Positions 10,206 through 22,982 are shown, numbered from the stretch's first letter. The stretch: 64,000 nt of DNA from Mesostigma viride (GCA_009746045.1 RPFO01000288.1:233758-297757), one strand, 5' to 3'. The notes: generated from the sequence alone by a model not told the origin. Program-made: numbers and translations.

Positions 10206-10931
10206 AAATGCATTGACCCCGGCTATGGTGAGTGGCTTGCATGATATGTGCTTTTCAAGATGCATTTTTGAATTAGGCATTTCATTAAAATGTTTAAGAA
10301 GTCATTAATAATCAATTGCACGAATCACTTCCATCCGATGTTGTCAACGTGGGCTTCATGATGAAATCGTGGAGATGACGCACATGAAGTTCACGGAACA
10401 TCTTAGGTAATAAATAAGCCGTTACGGCAGTAGAACCTTGGCCGATGAGGGTGGCGTCTTGAAGCTGTTGTCACCCTCAAGTCCGCTCGGCCAGGGGTAA
10501 TCGCCCATGTTGATTTGAAAGGTACCGCCGTCCATATGGCGGCTCCGCTTTTGGTGCGAGTTGACCAACTTCCCGTCTTAATCATTCCGGATTGCCTGCA
10601 GTTCATTCCGCCTTTGTCCAAGTAAGACAGCAACTGTCACGCACTCATAGAAAACGCAAAATGCCCCGAATGCAGTTACGGCCATACGGTAGCGAGGAAT
10701 AGCAGTTGAAATTTCTAGTACACAGGCAACTAGTAAGAAAAGGGACGATGCGTGCACCACCACCAATACGTACGTGCATCCCTCTCTTGAAAATGACAGC
10801 ATCTTCCATGCCGTCCAAGAAAAACGCAACGTATTTAACATGAACCCGAATGCAGTTACGGTCGTAGACTAGTGAGGACTGGCAGCTGAAAGTTCTAGTT
10901 GATGGGCTGAGAATAAGGAAAAAAATGATGC
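10206..10931. other. CACTA interior, no supported gene
   Basis: Minus-strand readings near 10403-10600 are open (one frame shows a run with HMDGGTFQINMGDYPWPSG) but they are interrupted and match nothing I recognise. They may be a captured gene fragment. Confidence 0.3.
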
Positions 10932-12190
10932 GTGCACCACCTAACCTATTACGTCCCTCCCATGGCAAGGAACCAGCAAAACCACCCACATACCCTGTTG
11001 TGTCCCTCCCTTGACAAGGAACAAGCACGTGCACATGCCCCACCCCACATGCATGCCTCCCTTGACAAGAATCGAACGGGCACGTGCACCCACCTACCCT
11101 ATGTGCAGCCCTCCTTTGACAAGGAACAAGCACGTGCACATGCCTACCCCACATGCATGCCTCCCTTGACAAGAATCGAACGAGCACGTGCACCCACCCA
11201 CCCTGTGTGCACCCCTCCTTTGACAAGGAACAAGCACATGAACTCACCTACACTACGCGCGTCCCTCCCTTGACAAGGAATAGGCACGTGCACATGCCTA
11301 CCCCACATCCATGCCTCCCCTGACCAGTAACAAGCACGTGCACCCACCTACCCTACGTGCATCCCTCCTGTGACATGGAACAAGCACGTGCACCCACCAA
11401 CCCTATGTACGTGCCTCTTGACAAGCAACAAGCACGTGCACCCACCTACCCTAAGTGCCCCCCTCCTTCGACAAGGAACACGCATGTGCACTCACCTACC
11501 GTACGTGAATCCCTCCCTTGGCAAGGACCAAGCACGTGCACCCACCTACCCGATGTCCGCCCCTCCCTTGATAAGGTACAAGCATGCCCACCCACCTACC
11601 CTACCTGCATCCCTCCCTTGACATGGAACAACCATGTGCACATTCCTACTCCACATGCCCCCCTCCTTTGACAAGGAACAAGCATGTGCACTCATCTACC
11701 GTACGTGCATCCCTCCCTTGACAAGGAACAAGCAAGCCCACCCACCTACCCTACCTGCATCCCTCCCTTGACATGAAACAAGCACGTGCACATGCCTACC
11801 CCACATGCATGCCTCCCTTGACAAGGAACGAGCACGTGCACCCACCCACCCTGTGTGCACCCCTCCTTTGACAAGGAACAAGCACATGAACTCACCTACA
11901 CTACGTGCGTCCCTCCCTTGACAAGGAATAAGCACGTGCACATGCCTACCCCACATCCATGCCTCCCCTGACCAGTAACAAGCACGTGCACTCACCTACC
12001 CTACGTATGTGCCTCTTGACAAGGACCAAGCTCGTGCACCCACCTACCATACGTGAATCCCTCCCTTGACAAGGTACACGCATGCCCACCACCTACCCTA
12101 CGTGGGCCCCTCCCTTGATAAGGTACAAGCATGACCAGCCACCTACCCCGCGAGCCTCCCTACTTTGACAAGGAACAAGCACGTGGGCCC
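10932..12190. repeat. Roughly 50-bp minisatellite
   Basis: About 25 diverged units of the type CCCTCCCTTGACAAGGAACA followed by AGCACGTGCACCCACCTACC. Open frames rich in His/Pro/Thr come from the repeat. Lies inside the CACTA element. Confidence 0.9.
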
Positions 12191-13150
12191 GCTAGCATGG
12201 CAGCAAGGAAGACATTACCCTAACATGGCATGGCCAAAGCAAAAGAGACAGAGAAGTCAATGGAGAGAGAGCTCCTAAGAACTCCTAGTAAAATTGGAAA
12301 CCATGGAGGGCAAAAAACGTTCAACAACTTACGATGGGCATCGGCACATACAGAGAAGCCCAGGTGTGCCAGGTGTAAAATAAGCGAGATTGAAGTGTCG
12401 CCTACCTCGTGGGAGACTTTTGGTATCTGGTAAACAATGAAAGCGAGTGGAAAGATGGACAACGTGAAAATAACATACAATCCACTGCAATGCATGCAAA
12501 GAGGACAGAATCAGTAATAAAGCGCGCTGCATTCAGGCAGCGCTGAGCAATTGAACGGTGAACAATTTAATCCGGAACGCATTGTCTACGCGACTCGATG
12601 CGACTAAACGTGGCATGCATACGCGGTCGCTGACTGAAGACATTGTGTACCTGGCTCAGCAAGGTGCGCTTGCAGCCGCTTTCTTAAATATGCCGCAGGC
12701 GCACGATGTAACGAATTGAAGTTTGCATGTAGTAACAAAGGCAAGAAAAGCGGTGTAGCTGGCTACCGACTACGCCATAGTAAGCTGTATCGGAGTTGGC
12801 GTTGCCGATGGCTGGAAACGGATGACCGAATCATGCTAAACTGGGGCTCCAAAAGGGCTTGTCATGCATCCTAGTGCGCCTTTTGCTTTTTTTTCTTCAA
12901 GCATCGTGAGCATGCGGGTTTAGGGGGGCGCTTATTCTTGCACCACTATCAGTCGGCTGGACTGCAATCGGCATAGCCAGCGCAAGGTGATGCAAGGGCA
13001 GGCAAACTTTACCAGCTCGTTCAAGGCTCGTTGATGAAATTCAAACATCTAGGCGGCGCGTCTGCAACGGCTCATCGCAATTCGAATTCGCAAGCAGAAC
13101 CCTCGTTACACGTGGCGCATGCAGAGATCTGCTTCGGGCGGCTTGGCGTA
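12191..13150. other. CACTA interior, no gene seen
   Basis: Low coding potential. Only short open stretches with no recognisable motifs. Confidence 0.4.
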
Positions 13151-13212
13151 TCTCACTGCGTCGTGACTCGAGTACATAGTCAGCCTAGTTAGTACTCTGG
13201 GGGCCTCGAGTT

Positions 13213-13652
13213 CGGCAGTCCCCTATTCGGAAATCCCGGATCATATGTACTCCACACTATGTACTCTTGGAGTACATAGTGTGCCACCCTATGTACTCTT
13301 GGAGTACATAGTGTGGATTACATAGGTAGTCACTCCTTCCTATGTAATACGGGCGTGTCTCACCGCGTCGGCAGTCCCCTATTCGGAAATCCCGGATCAT
13401 ATGTACTCCACACTATGTACTCTTGGAGTACATAGTGTGCCACCCTATGTACTCTTGGAGTACATAGTGTGGAGTACATAGTCACTCCTTCCTATGTAAT
13501 ACGGGCGTGTCTCACCGCGTCGGCAGTCCCCTATTCGGAAATCCCGGATCATATGTACTCCACACTATGTACTCTTGGAGTACATAGTGTGCCACCCTAT
13601 GTACTCTTGGAGTACATAGGGTGGAGTACATAGTCACTCCTTCCTATGTAAT
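13213..13652. repeat. Tandem array of double palindromes, about 152-156 bp unit
   Basis: Three units starting at 13213, 13369 and 13521, each beginning CGGCAGTCCCCTATTCGGAA. Each carries two adjacent perfect hairpins, CACTATGTACTCTTGGAGTA continuing to CATAGTG and CCCTATGTACTCTTGGAGTA continuing to CATAG. A degenerate earlier unit is visible at about 13150-13212. Confidence 0.9.
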
Positions 13653-13655
13653 ACC

Positions 13656-13766
13656 GGTGTAATCATGCGTAATCATGCGTAATCATGCGTAATCATGCGT
13701 AATCATGCGTAATCATGCGTAATCATCAGAGTAATCATCAGAGTAATCATCAGAGTAATCATCGTC
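13656..13766. repeat. GTAATCATGC / GTAATCATCAGA array
   Basis: Six GTAATCATGC 10-mers followed by about four GTAATCATCAGA 12-mers, immediately after the palindrome array. Confidence 0.9.
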
Positions 13767-13785
13767 CAGACAAGCTGCACTGCCC

Positions 13786-14268
13786 CTAAGACCCTAACTT
13801 ACACAAGATGGCGATGGTCGTCGCCGGCAGCTCGACAAGTTCAGGGCAGCACGAAATAAGACAGGCAAGCCGACGCTGGCGCTCATCCCAATGAGGCCAT
13901 TCATCCGAAGCAGCCTCCATAACCTGGCCGCTCTTAGGGTGGCGAATCGGGGCGTCGTTGTCGTTGCGGAGCTTCAGCACGCTTGTCACAGCGGCGTCAT
14001 TGTAGGCGAGGAAGGTATCGATGTCTGCCAGGCTCAAACGCTGGCCTGGCATGTAGAATGAGGAAGAAATGGCGTCCGGCAAGGAGGTTTCAGCAGCTAT
14101 CGGAGTTGCTTCCGAAGTTGCTTCCGAAGTCTTGGATCGCTTGTTAGCGGCGTTCTTGGCGACGACAATGTCGTGGGCGATTTTGTTTGCAGCAATCTGG
14201 GCATCAATAGAATCGGCGGCAAGAGCTGAAGACGATGCGGGGACCTCCATAGCTACGTTTAATAGCAC
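13786..14268 (-). CDS. Hypothetical 150-160-aa protein, mobile-element associated
   Basis: 160 codons from 14268, or 155 from the internal ATG at 14253 (MEVPASSSALAADSIDAQ). Ala/Ser-rich N-terminus, a Lys/Arg patch AANKRSK, then a more ordered C-terminal half with LSLADIDTFLAYNDA, IRHPKSGQVME and a helical RRLACLISCCPELVELP. I do not recognise the family. A shared segment of about 85 bp lies upstream of it (14378-14466) and recurs upstream of the ORF at 61405. There the start-codon context is also similar (CCAT-A/G-GCTA), so the two are related element genes. The protein may be a DNA-binding or regulatory accessory product; this is inference. Confidence 0.5.
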   Translation of the reverse strand: MLLNVAMEVPASSSALAADSIDAQIAANKIAHDIVVAKNAANKRSKTSEATSEATPIAAETSLPDAISSSFYMPGQRLSLADIDTFLAYNDAAVTSVLKLRNDNDAPIRHPKSGQVMEAASDEWPHWDERQRRLACLISCCPELVELPATTIAILCKLGS

Positions 14269-14377
14269 CTAGACGAGGGCAGGGGGCGCAGGCACACTGA
14301 TCACGTGCGTGGTGCCGCCATAATGTGCAGAAAAATAGCGAGATCTGCTGGGCAGGCCGCTGGCGATAACTTAAGAA

Positions 14378-14466
14378 ACCCTGGGCGATGGCTGCCAAAA
14401 ATTAGATCGGCGTGTTCGTCATCAAAAGGCGAGTCTATTGCAATTTACCCGACCAAATTTCATCAT
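14378..14466 (+). repeat. Conserved leader shared with 61241-61345
   Basis: About 85 bp, including CGTGTTCGTCATCAAAAGGC and TTTACCCGACCAAATTTCAT, nearly identical to the complement of 61241-61345. It encodes the start [17 protein letters not shown] in both places. In both places it runs straight into a long microsatellite, (GGGA)n here and (CATGCC)n there. Confidence 0.8.
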
Positions 14467-14883
14467 GGAGGGAGGGAGGGAGGGAGGGAGGGAGGGAGGG
14501 AGGGAGGGAGGGAGGGAGGGAGGGAGGGAGGGAGGGAGGGAGGGAGGGAGGGAGGGAGGGAGGGAGGGAGGGAGGGAGGGAGGGAGGGAGAGGGAGGGAG
14601 GGAGGGAGGGAGGGAGGAGGGAGGGAGGGAGGGAGGAGGGAGGGAGGGAGGGAGGGAGGGAGGGAGGGAGGGAGGGAGGGAGGGAGGGAGGGAGGGAGGG
14701 AGGGAGGGAGGGAGGGAGGGAGGAGGGAGGGAGGGAGGGAGGGAGGGAGGGAGGGAGGGAGGGAGGGAGGGAGGGAGGGGAGGGAGGGAGGGAGGGAGGG
14801 AGGGAGGGATGGATGGATGGATGGATGTTCTTAATTAATTAATTAATTAATTAATTAATTAATAAATTAATTAATTAATGGTC
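14466..14883. repeat. (GGGA)n then (GGAT)n then (TTAA)n microsatellites
   Basis: About 345 bp of GGGA with a few indels, a short GGAT run (14808-14827) and TTAATTAA to 14880. Poly-Arg-Glu-Gly open frames are artefacts of the repeat. Confidence 0.97.
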
Positions 14884-15120
14884 AAATTAAAGGCAATCAT
14901 GGTACATGAAGCAAGACAAATCATGCCTGGACGCATGGCGATGTAAGAGCCCCCCCTCCCCCACGCCAGGAGGAAGGGGTGCGTGACTGAGTAGAGTAGT
15001 TAGGATTTTGTATTAGAGAGACAACTTTGTATATTATCAAGGAGACAACTTTGTATATAAGATTAGAGTGAGATCAGCTAGTCTTCGCGGCTCAGTTCTA
15101 ATGCACCCACCCCCATCAGT

Positions 15121-17460
15121 CCATGGAATACGTGCTCCTGCTCCAGGTCCTTAATTAAGGCCAAAATGAGTCCCTTCCAAACAACGTTTGCACTTAGATA
15201 GTTAGACGAATTATGCCCGACGAAGCTGGAACTTAACAGCCACAATGAATTACGGTTGTTCAGACCTTGTACAACGCCTCAGGGCATTTGGAGCCCTGAA
15301 TGGTAACAAATGCTAACAAGGTAGTGTTGCTATCAATAATGATTTTAAAAATTAATATGATGTCATTAATTAATTAATTAATTATCAACATCACTCCGTT
15401 GGGAGTAAATGTAGCACATATCCCTGAGAAGGGGCATATGGCTTTTAATACATTCTAGGCTACTTCATGCAAGGGTGGGAATGTAAGCTACCACTGCTCT
15501 AGGTGCACCAGGGCACCTGCACCACCATGTCATATTACAACCAAAACTGGTCGTCATCATGCAAGCATCTGAAGCATGGTCGCAAAACTTCGTGTGCAAA
15601 ATCTCATGTCATAAGGAGCCCAACATTATGACAATTGCCAGGCTTTGTAAAGATTTTTGATTTAACGATGACTACAGCACAAACAGTGAGCGAAACCCTG
15701 GTGCATGTGAATGCCTGAGTGGCGACTGTTCCTAACAGAATGCAAGATGTAAGGTAGACATTGCGAGTATGCCACAAATGTGTGATGTGCAGTGCACATG
15801 CATGTGAGCTACCATGGTCCGGATTCTCCCGATTTCTGGCCTGCGCTGGTTGTCTCCTTGATGTATACCCCATGACACCATACTTCTAAACTACTTAAGA
15901 ACCTTGGCACATTGCAAAATGGGAAAGAAAGCTGAACAATACATGCAACATCACTCACTAACACAGCCATGTGATTGCTACCAACACGTACCATGTACAT
16001 CCTGTGTGAAATTATTGGCAACGACACGCCAAGCAAACGCCAAGGTATAGTATCAAAGAGACAACCAGCGCAGGCCAGAAATCGGGAGAATCCGGACCAT
16101 GGTAGCTCGAGCCTGCCGTTATCTTTTCCGCGTTTTCGAGTCGTTCAGGATGATGAAGATGAATGGTGATGGAAATGTGTATCCTTGTGCATTGAAATTA
16201 TGGCTGGCTTACGTGTGGAGCGACTAGATGACCTAGACGGTGGGGCCGGAAACAGCATGCTTGATCAGGGCGTGTGTTTCTAGCCTAACTGGCCGGGAGT
16301 GTCTAGTGGTGAGCACCATTGCTGCGATCGCTCTCCCACCATTTACGAGGAAATACCCGCAAATGGAAAACCACTGAAAAGATCTAGCTAGTCAGTCATC
16401 ACGTTAGCCATGCCATGATTCCAAACGTCCAAGAACTGCACACGGTGCAAAGGCAAAAAGCCGGAGGACAGCACTTTCAAATGTGCGGCGGGAACCAAAA
16501 GCCCGCGGATGCCAGAAAACATCGTGTTGCGGCAGCGACGCGACGATGTGGACAACGAATCCAGTGCCAAGCTCGGAACGGCCGCAAAGGAGATCTGGCA
16601 TCACAGGGTTCAGATGTGCGGAGATACTATGCCAAGGTATAGTATAACTGCGACAGGCTGGCACATGTCACCTGGCATCCACGTATGCTCACCCCAAGGC
16701 ATTGGCATATCCCCATGTCTATATCCGTTGCCCTTTGTGCGTACCGAGTCACCCATGCAGTCACCCACCCATGCATCCACCTGGCCCACCCACACAAGTA
16801 CTCATACACTTGCGCACCTGAGTACCCAGCCACCCACTGGTCCACCCACCCGGTGACCCAGCCAGCCAGCCACGCACCTACTAAACCAACCTATCTAACC
16901 ACTCGTGCACCCAGGCACCCAGCCACATACCCACCCACTGGGACATCCACCCACCCAGCTAGCCACATATGCAATCTACCCACCTAGGCAATAAGGAGGC
17001 ATTCACCCATCCTTTTATCCAGGCACCCATTACTAAAACCACGCAGCCACCTAACCACCCAGCCAGCTGGCCCCATGTGTGCCCACCAGGCCGCCCACCC
17101 CTGACCCACCCACGCCCCTTCCCACTCGACCACTCTTTCCCCCCATACCCTTATACCCACCGACCTGCACCCACTCACCCTCACACATCCACATCCTCTC
17201 AGCCAGTCACCCACCCATCTCACCCCTAACATGCACAGCCCTCCACCCGCGATAGGTGAGTCGATCCCAACTACAAAACCACCCACCCACCCATATCCGT
17301 GCACCCACCCACCCATCTACCTTCCCCATCGCTCACCCCACCCACTTCTAATCACAGCTACACATCCACCCGCCACAAACCAACGGTGCAAATCCTCCAG
17401 CCCATGCAACAGTTTCACTCAGGCATCCAACAATGCACCCACCTAGGAGTTCCCAAACCC
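15121..17460. repeat. Large direct duplication, copy A
   Basis: Matches 19700-21480 in the same order and orientation. Anchors include GACCTTGTACAA...TTTGGAGCCCT (15265 vs 19837), GGTGCATGTGAATGCCTGAG (15700 vs 20200), ACCCCATGACACC, ACATTGCAAAATGGGAA and TGTCACCTGGCATCCACGTA (16666 vs 20514). Copy A has an extra insert near 15805-15865. The right part (16740-17460) is a degenerate CACCCA-rich satellite. No gene is seen. Confidence 0.8.
15805..16115. repeat. Inverted pair of a dispersed repeat
   Basis: GCTACCATGGTCCGGATTCT (about 15810) and its complement (about 16085-16105) bracket about 230 bp. Both arms run on through GGCCTGCGCTGGTTGTCTC. A further copy lies at 50935-51010. The left arm is missing from the paralogous copy near 20300, so it arrived after the duplication. 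Possibly a small SINE or MITE. Confidence 0.6.
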
Positions 17461-17540
17461 CGTCGATCCCCCAGCCACCTGGCGATTCACTTATAAGCAA
17501 CCACCCTTGCACCCATCCACCCACCATAACCACCCACCCA

Positions 17541-17645
17541 CCCGCCCTCCCTCCCTCCCTCCCTCCCTCCTCCCTCCCTCCCTCCCTCCCTCCCTCCCTC
17601 CCTCCCTCCCTCCCTCCCTCCCTCCCTCCCTCCCTCCCTCCCGCC
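17541..17645. repeat. (CCCT)n microsatellite
   Basis: About 100 bp of CCCT, flanked by CACC-rich sequence of the satellite. Confidence 0.95.
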
Positions 17646-18980
17646 ACCCCACCCACCCACCCTCTCCAACTGCATGTGGACTGCCTCTCCCAGCGACTCG
17701 GCCAGCCGTTTGAGTGTGTTTGGGACCATATGCTGATGCCCATGGATATTACGCGCGCCATCAACCAGGCAACACCAGTGACACTTGAGCTCCTTGTTAT
17801 CCTTCTCATCGGATGTACTGACGACACCCTGCACAATTACAGCTCACAAGGCAACTAACATGCTGGAGGAACGCATCCGCCGCAGTGGACGTCAGTAACG
17901 GATGTTGCAATGTTGCTGGAGGGAGGTCAATCGACCGCACCCGTACATACAAGGGGCAATTATTGATGCGTCATACCCAAAACAGGAAGAAAATGTGGCA
18001 CAACTAACCTTGCCATCAACATGGATGGACGGAGTTGGAGACCAACTGCAGCGCGGCATTCGCAAGGGCACAGGCTGTGTTGTTCAGCAGGTCCACCGCT
18101 GGACTGCCCGATGCCGAGTCCAGGTTCTTCCTTACACAAACTCTCCACAAGCGTGATTGTCGTGTCCTTGGCTGCCAACTGCGGAAAGGAGGCCAGTGCT
18201 CGCTTCAGCAGGAACTCGGCAATTGCAATCACGGTGGGCCCTGGCACGATTTGCAGGCCTACACATGCTTGCCCCGCATGTGCCTCCCCCACGTGTGCAT
18301 CCACCGCAGTTGACGTGCTCGCTCGCAGCTCCCACTACCGCTGGCTTCGTTGCCATGTTCCTCCACCCGTTGCCTCTTGCATCTTAGCTGTTCCTCGCGC
18401 TTCTCCGCAGCCTCTCTTTCCCTCTCTTCCTCTCTCTTTTCTGCTGCCGTTCATGCCTTGCTCCAGATATAGATGTGGCTGCTTAGGCGTTCAATCTGCA
18501 TCACAGAATTGGACGATATGCACGTCAAAGGAAAGCCAACCAAGCAGCAACATTACCAACAATGTAGCGGGAGGGTCAGTGCAGAGGCCAGCAACATAAC
18601 TGCCTTAGTCTTGTACTCCTACCATACACATTAGGGAAGACTGCTGGCATGGCAGCCTGCATCACAGCAATGAATTGCCGCCAACTAAAATAAGAGAGTG
18701 ACTCACCGCTACTCTTCCCTGAAGCCGACTGGTCACACCTCCATTGTGGCGTTGTTTTACCACTTTAAGGCTCTTCCACAGCGTGCGATTTTGTTGATGC
18801 CATTTTCTCAATTCCTGTAGCATATATTTTGCCCCCGCCGCACGCTTCCATGGGTTGCCATGTACATCATACTTTGCTGATGCTGCAGAGAAGTCAAGCG
18901 GTTCTTTGCATTCCCTCACCTGTATTCAACGGCAACGCCAAAACGGAATGCCAACGAATGCGGAGCGGGGGAACAAGGCA
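17646..18980. other. CACTA interior with only weak ORFs
   Basis: Open stretches such as 18662-18919 (minus, 85 codons, ending in a Lys/Arg-rich segment) and 18021-18599 (plus) show no family motifs. I do not call a gene. Confidence 0.3.
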
Positions 18981-19556
18981 TAAATCAACGCATGGTGAAC
19001 CGGCAGATGCTGAGGCAGACACGACAATGCACTGGGTGCATGGCAACCATGTGAACACTGATGGTAGCACTCACATGCCTAACAAGCATTTTCTTTGTTT
19101 CCCCTGGGTTAGAGTGTAAGGCCTATGCCAACCAAGGTAAACAACAAAACAACACATCCTAAACTGCCCTAACTGACATGGGCAACAAACATGGCCAATG
19201 GAGGACAAGGAACCAAGTAGGATCATCCAACAGGATCATGGTATTATGGCAGCTTGCATGCAGTAAATTACATCAAGCATGGTTGGCTCAGCACATTGAA
19301 GTATTGTCACATCATTAGAACAAGGGAAAGTCAGAAATCAACGCATGGTGAACCAGCAGATGATGAGGCAGACACGACAATGCACTTGGTGCATGGCAAC
19401 TATGTGAACACTGATGGTAGCATTCACATGCCTAACAAGCATTTTCTCTGTTTCCCCTGGGTTAGAGTGTAAGGCCTATGCCAACCCAGCTAAACAACAA
19501 AACAACACATCCTAAACTGCGCTAACTGACATGGGCAACAAACATGGCCAATGGAC
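18981..19556. repeat. Direct repeat pair of about 218 bp
   Basis: 18981-19201 and 19337-19556 are about 95 percent alike, starting AAATCAACGCATGGTGAACC and ending AAACATGGCCAATGGA. Each contains the same 45-codon open stretch ending in a FPWVRV peptide, which gives weak support for a former coding segment. Confidence 0.85.
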
Positions 19557-19699
19557 ACAACACCTTGAAATGGCCTTTTTTTTACATAAATTATGGCCCA
19601 TGGCAAGTTTATTGTCCGATTGACCTAGGATTGGATCCCACCACTCCCCGGGATGTGTCTGGCTAGTGGTGGAGTAGTTGAGTCAAAATGTTAAGTTTA

Positions 19700-21550
19700 C
19701 ATGGTACTCCCTGCTTAAGTTAACTCCAGATCCAAGGCCAAAACTGGCCACCTAAACCACTTGCACTTGCATAGAAACAATAGTTGATCTCAGATTATGC
19801 TGTAACTTTGCAGTGGTGATGAATAATAGTTGTTCTGACCTTGTACAAAGTTCTACGCCATTTGGAGCCCTAGTTGGTGACAAATGCTAGCAAAATTTTG
19901 CTAGCATTTGTCATTAATGGCCATTTAAAATCAATATTTAACCCAAATAATGTCAGAATGCCACCAAAACTTATTGCCATCATGCCAGCACCTGAAGCAA
20001 GGTCTCAACAAGTCATGAGCAGAAATTCAGATCATGCAGAGCCCAAAATGGTGACATTTGCCAGCAATTGTCACCATTTTTGCTTTTTTACCCACAATTT
20101 TAACAACATTACCCACCAAAACATTCTCCAAGCTGGGGCGCATCATTTAAATCTTTGCAGGCAACTCAAGAATGACTAGTACAAACAGTGTGCAAAACCT
20201 TGGTGCATGTGAATGCCTGAGTGGTGACCATTGCTAGCAGAATCCATCATGTAAGGTAGGCATTGCCAGTATGCCACAAAGCTGTGATGTGCAGTGCATG
20301 TCCATATGTATACCCCATGACACCGTGCCTCTAAACTACTTGGCACATTGCAAAATGGGAAGGAAAGGTGAATAATACATGCCACATCACTAACACAGCC
20401 ATTTGAATGCTACCAACACGCACCATGCATGATATACACTGCGTGTACAGTAATACATGTCGAGAATATGCCGAGCGAGCATATCAAGGTGCAGTGACCC
20501 CAACGCTGGCACATGTCACCTGGCATCCACGTATGCTCACATGATATGGCATTGGCATATCCCATGTCTCCATCTCTTGCACTTTGTGCGCACCAAGCCA
20601 CCCATGCAGTCGCCCACCCATGCAGCCACCTGGCCACCCACCCACACAACTGCTCACACACTCGCGCGCCCGTGCACCCAGACAGCCACCTGTCCTCCCA
20701 CCCAGTGACCCACCCACCAAGCCAGCCGCGCACGTGCTTACCCAACTTATACAACCATGCGTGCACCTAGGCACCCAACCACCTACCAACCCACTTGGAC
20801 ATCCACCCACCCACCAAGGCACCTGCGCAACCCACACACCAACTAGGTAATAAGCAGGCATTCCCCCATCCAATGAGCCAACCACCCAACCACCCAACCA
20901 CCTAAACACCCAGCCAGCTGGCCCCATATGCACCCGTCCGGCCACCCACAGTTGACCCACCCACGCACCTACCCACTCAACCATTCACTGCCCCCACACC
21001 CTTATACCCACTGACCCACCCACTGACCCACCCACACATGCATTTTCTCAGCCAGCACCCCGGCACTTACCTCACCCCAAACCTGCACAGCCCTTCACCC
21101 GTGATAGGTGAGTCGGTCCCAACCATAAACCCATCCACGCATCCATATCTGTGCGCCCACCCGTCCATCTACCCGTCCCTTCGCCCACCCACCCACATCT
21201 AGTCATCTACACATCCACCAGCCACCAGCCACCAATGGCCCACCCACCAACCCACACACACACATACATCCCTAACCAACCAACCACCAACACACCACCC
21301 TCAAAAACGTGCAGTTGTTTCACTCATGCATCCAACAACCCACCCACTTCAAAGTCCCCAAAGCCTATCATCACCCAGCCACCTGGGCATCTGCCAATAA
21401 CCGACCGCCCTTGCACTCATCCACCCACCATGACCAGCCAGCCAGCCACCCACCCTCTCCAACTGCCTGTGCTCCCACCTACGCAGCCAGCCATTTACCA
21501 AAGCATCCACCTATCAGCCACCCACCTGCCATTGAACCCACCCACGCCTA
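19700..21550. repeat. Large direct duplication, copy B
   Basis: Partner of 15121-17460. The part from about 20595 on is the CACCCA-rich satellite. Lacks the small dispersed repeat present in copy A. Confidence 0.8.
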
Positions 21551-22659
21551 GGCATCCCTTGAAGCATCTATAGCCCAAGCCTCCCACCCAAGGCTCTCTG
21601 GGCAATCAAACAACCAAACAACCAATCACCCAGCTATACAACCACCTAACCACCTAACCACTCAACAACACAATCACCGAACCACCTAACTACCCAACAC
21701 CCAAACCAGCCAGGCATGTGCCCGCCTCGCATGCCCTCACCATTGCAACACCCCATACACGCCCCGCTCACCTAGCCAGCCACACACCCAGCCAGTCTCC
21801 TGCTCAACTCACGCATGAAGGCAATATCAGCCATGCATGGCCTCACCTTGCATCACTTGCATTGCCTGGTTAATTTGCATGAGACAGTTTCCATCTCATT
21901 GTCAGCAACTGAAAAGGCTCTTTCTTCACAGTAATGAATAAGCTACAACGTTGGAAACGTTCTCCCATCCCTCTTTAAAACAGTCTTTAAATCAGAAAGA
22001 CAAGGGCAAATCTCTGGACAAGGTGGCAATAACCACTGCACCATGCTCTTGAGAAAGTCTTAACAACCCAGCTTTCTACCCTTTTAGAAGCTGCCTTGCG
22101 TTAGCAACGATTCTGGGCCCTCTGGCTCGCTCACCTGGCTTAATCTGCGCTTCTTTATGGCTGCCGGGATATGCGAAGCTTGGGCCGAGGGTGTCGTGGC
22201 GAGGTCGTCTGCCCGACTCATCACTTCTCGAAACCGCACTGCCGACTAATAAAAACGATGCCCCCCTTTGCCTTTTGTATCTGGCGTCAAAAGAACAATG
22301 AACTCGCTTGGAAACACTGTCGCAAAGAGCTTCCTACAGGCATTATAAGCAATTTTCGCAGCTTTTACCGCACTTACTGCACATCCGGAAGACCATTAGC
22401 GGCCTTCGCGCGGAATCTTGGGCACGCCATATCTTCTGCTGGCTCATTGCCGCAGGCTGGCAGTATAGGAAGGTCGGGCATAGCCTAAAGAGCTGATTAT
22501 CTGACGACAAAGATATGCATTGCATGAAGCAAGAAACAGACGGATTTCGCACCCCCATATTTATTCACGTCAATGCCGGACAATTAAAAGCGAAACTCAA
22601 AAAACGAAAACACTAACGTTTTCGGGAATATTATAACGAACAAGCTGAGCTGCCAGCTA
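21551..22659. other. CACTA interior, no gene seen
   Basis: ACCACC-rich satellite to about 21830, then unique AT-balanced sequence with short ORFs only. Confidence 0.4.
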
Positions 22660-22982
22660 TGTCGCGGTTTACGATCCAGTTAACGATAACGGCTCCGTAA
22701 CCACCCCAGTACCTAATATTGGGGCAGCTATGGCGCCGTAACCACTACCTGACCCGTCCCGTATACCCCAACGTAACCTGAACCGAAGCCGTTCACGCCC
22801 CCGTAAACATAACCGGCCCAGTTACTGGGCCGTACCGAATCTCGGGGCCAATATTCCGAATGGTACCGTAACCCGTCCGGTAACCCAAACCGCCAACGAA
22901 TACGGACCCGTAACCTGGCCCGTCGAAGTTACCGGGCAGGTTACGGGGGCGTCGAAGTTACCGGACAGGTTACGGGGGCTTC
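22660..22982. repeat. Right subterminal repeat array of CACTA element
   Basis: Copies of CCGTAACC, GTTACCGGGCAGGTTACGGG and related words, matching the composition of the left array at 9704-10205. Confidence 0.8.

Noticed and set aside
13213-13652. CRISPR-like array
   Set aside because: Units are about 154 bp and tandem, with no unique spacers, in a eukaryotic transposon.
14305-14842. Poly Arg-Glu-Gly proteins
   Set aside because: GGGA microsatellite; overlapping frames are equivalent.
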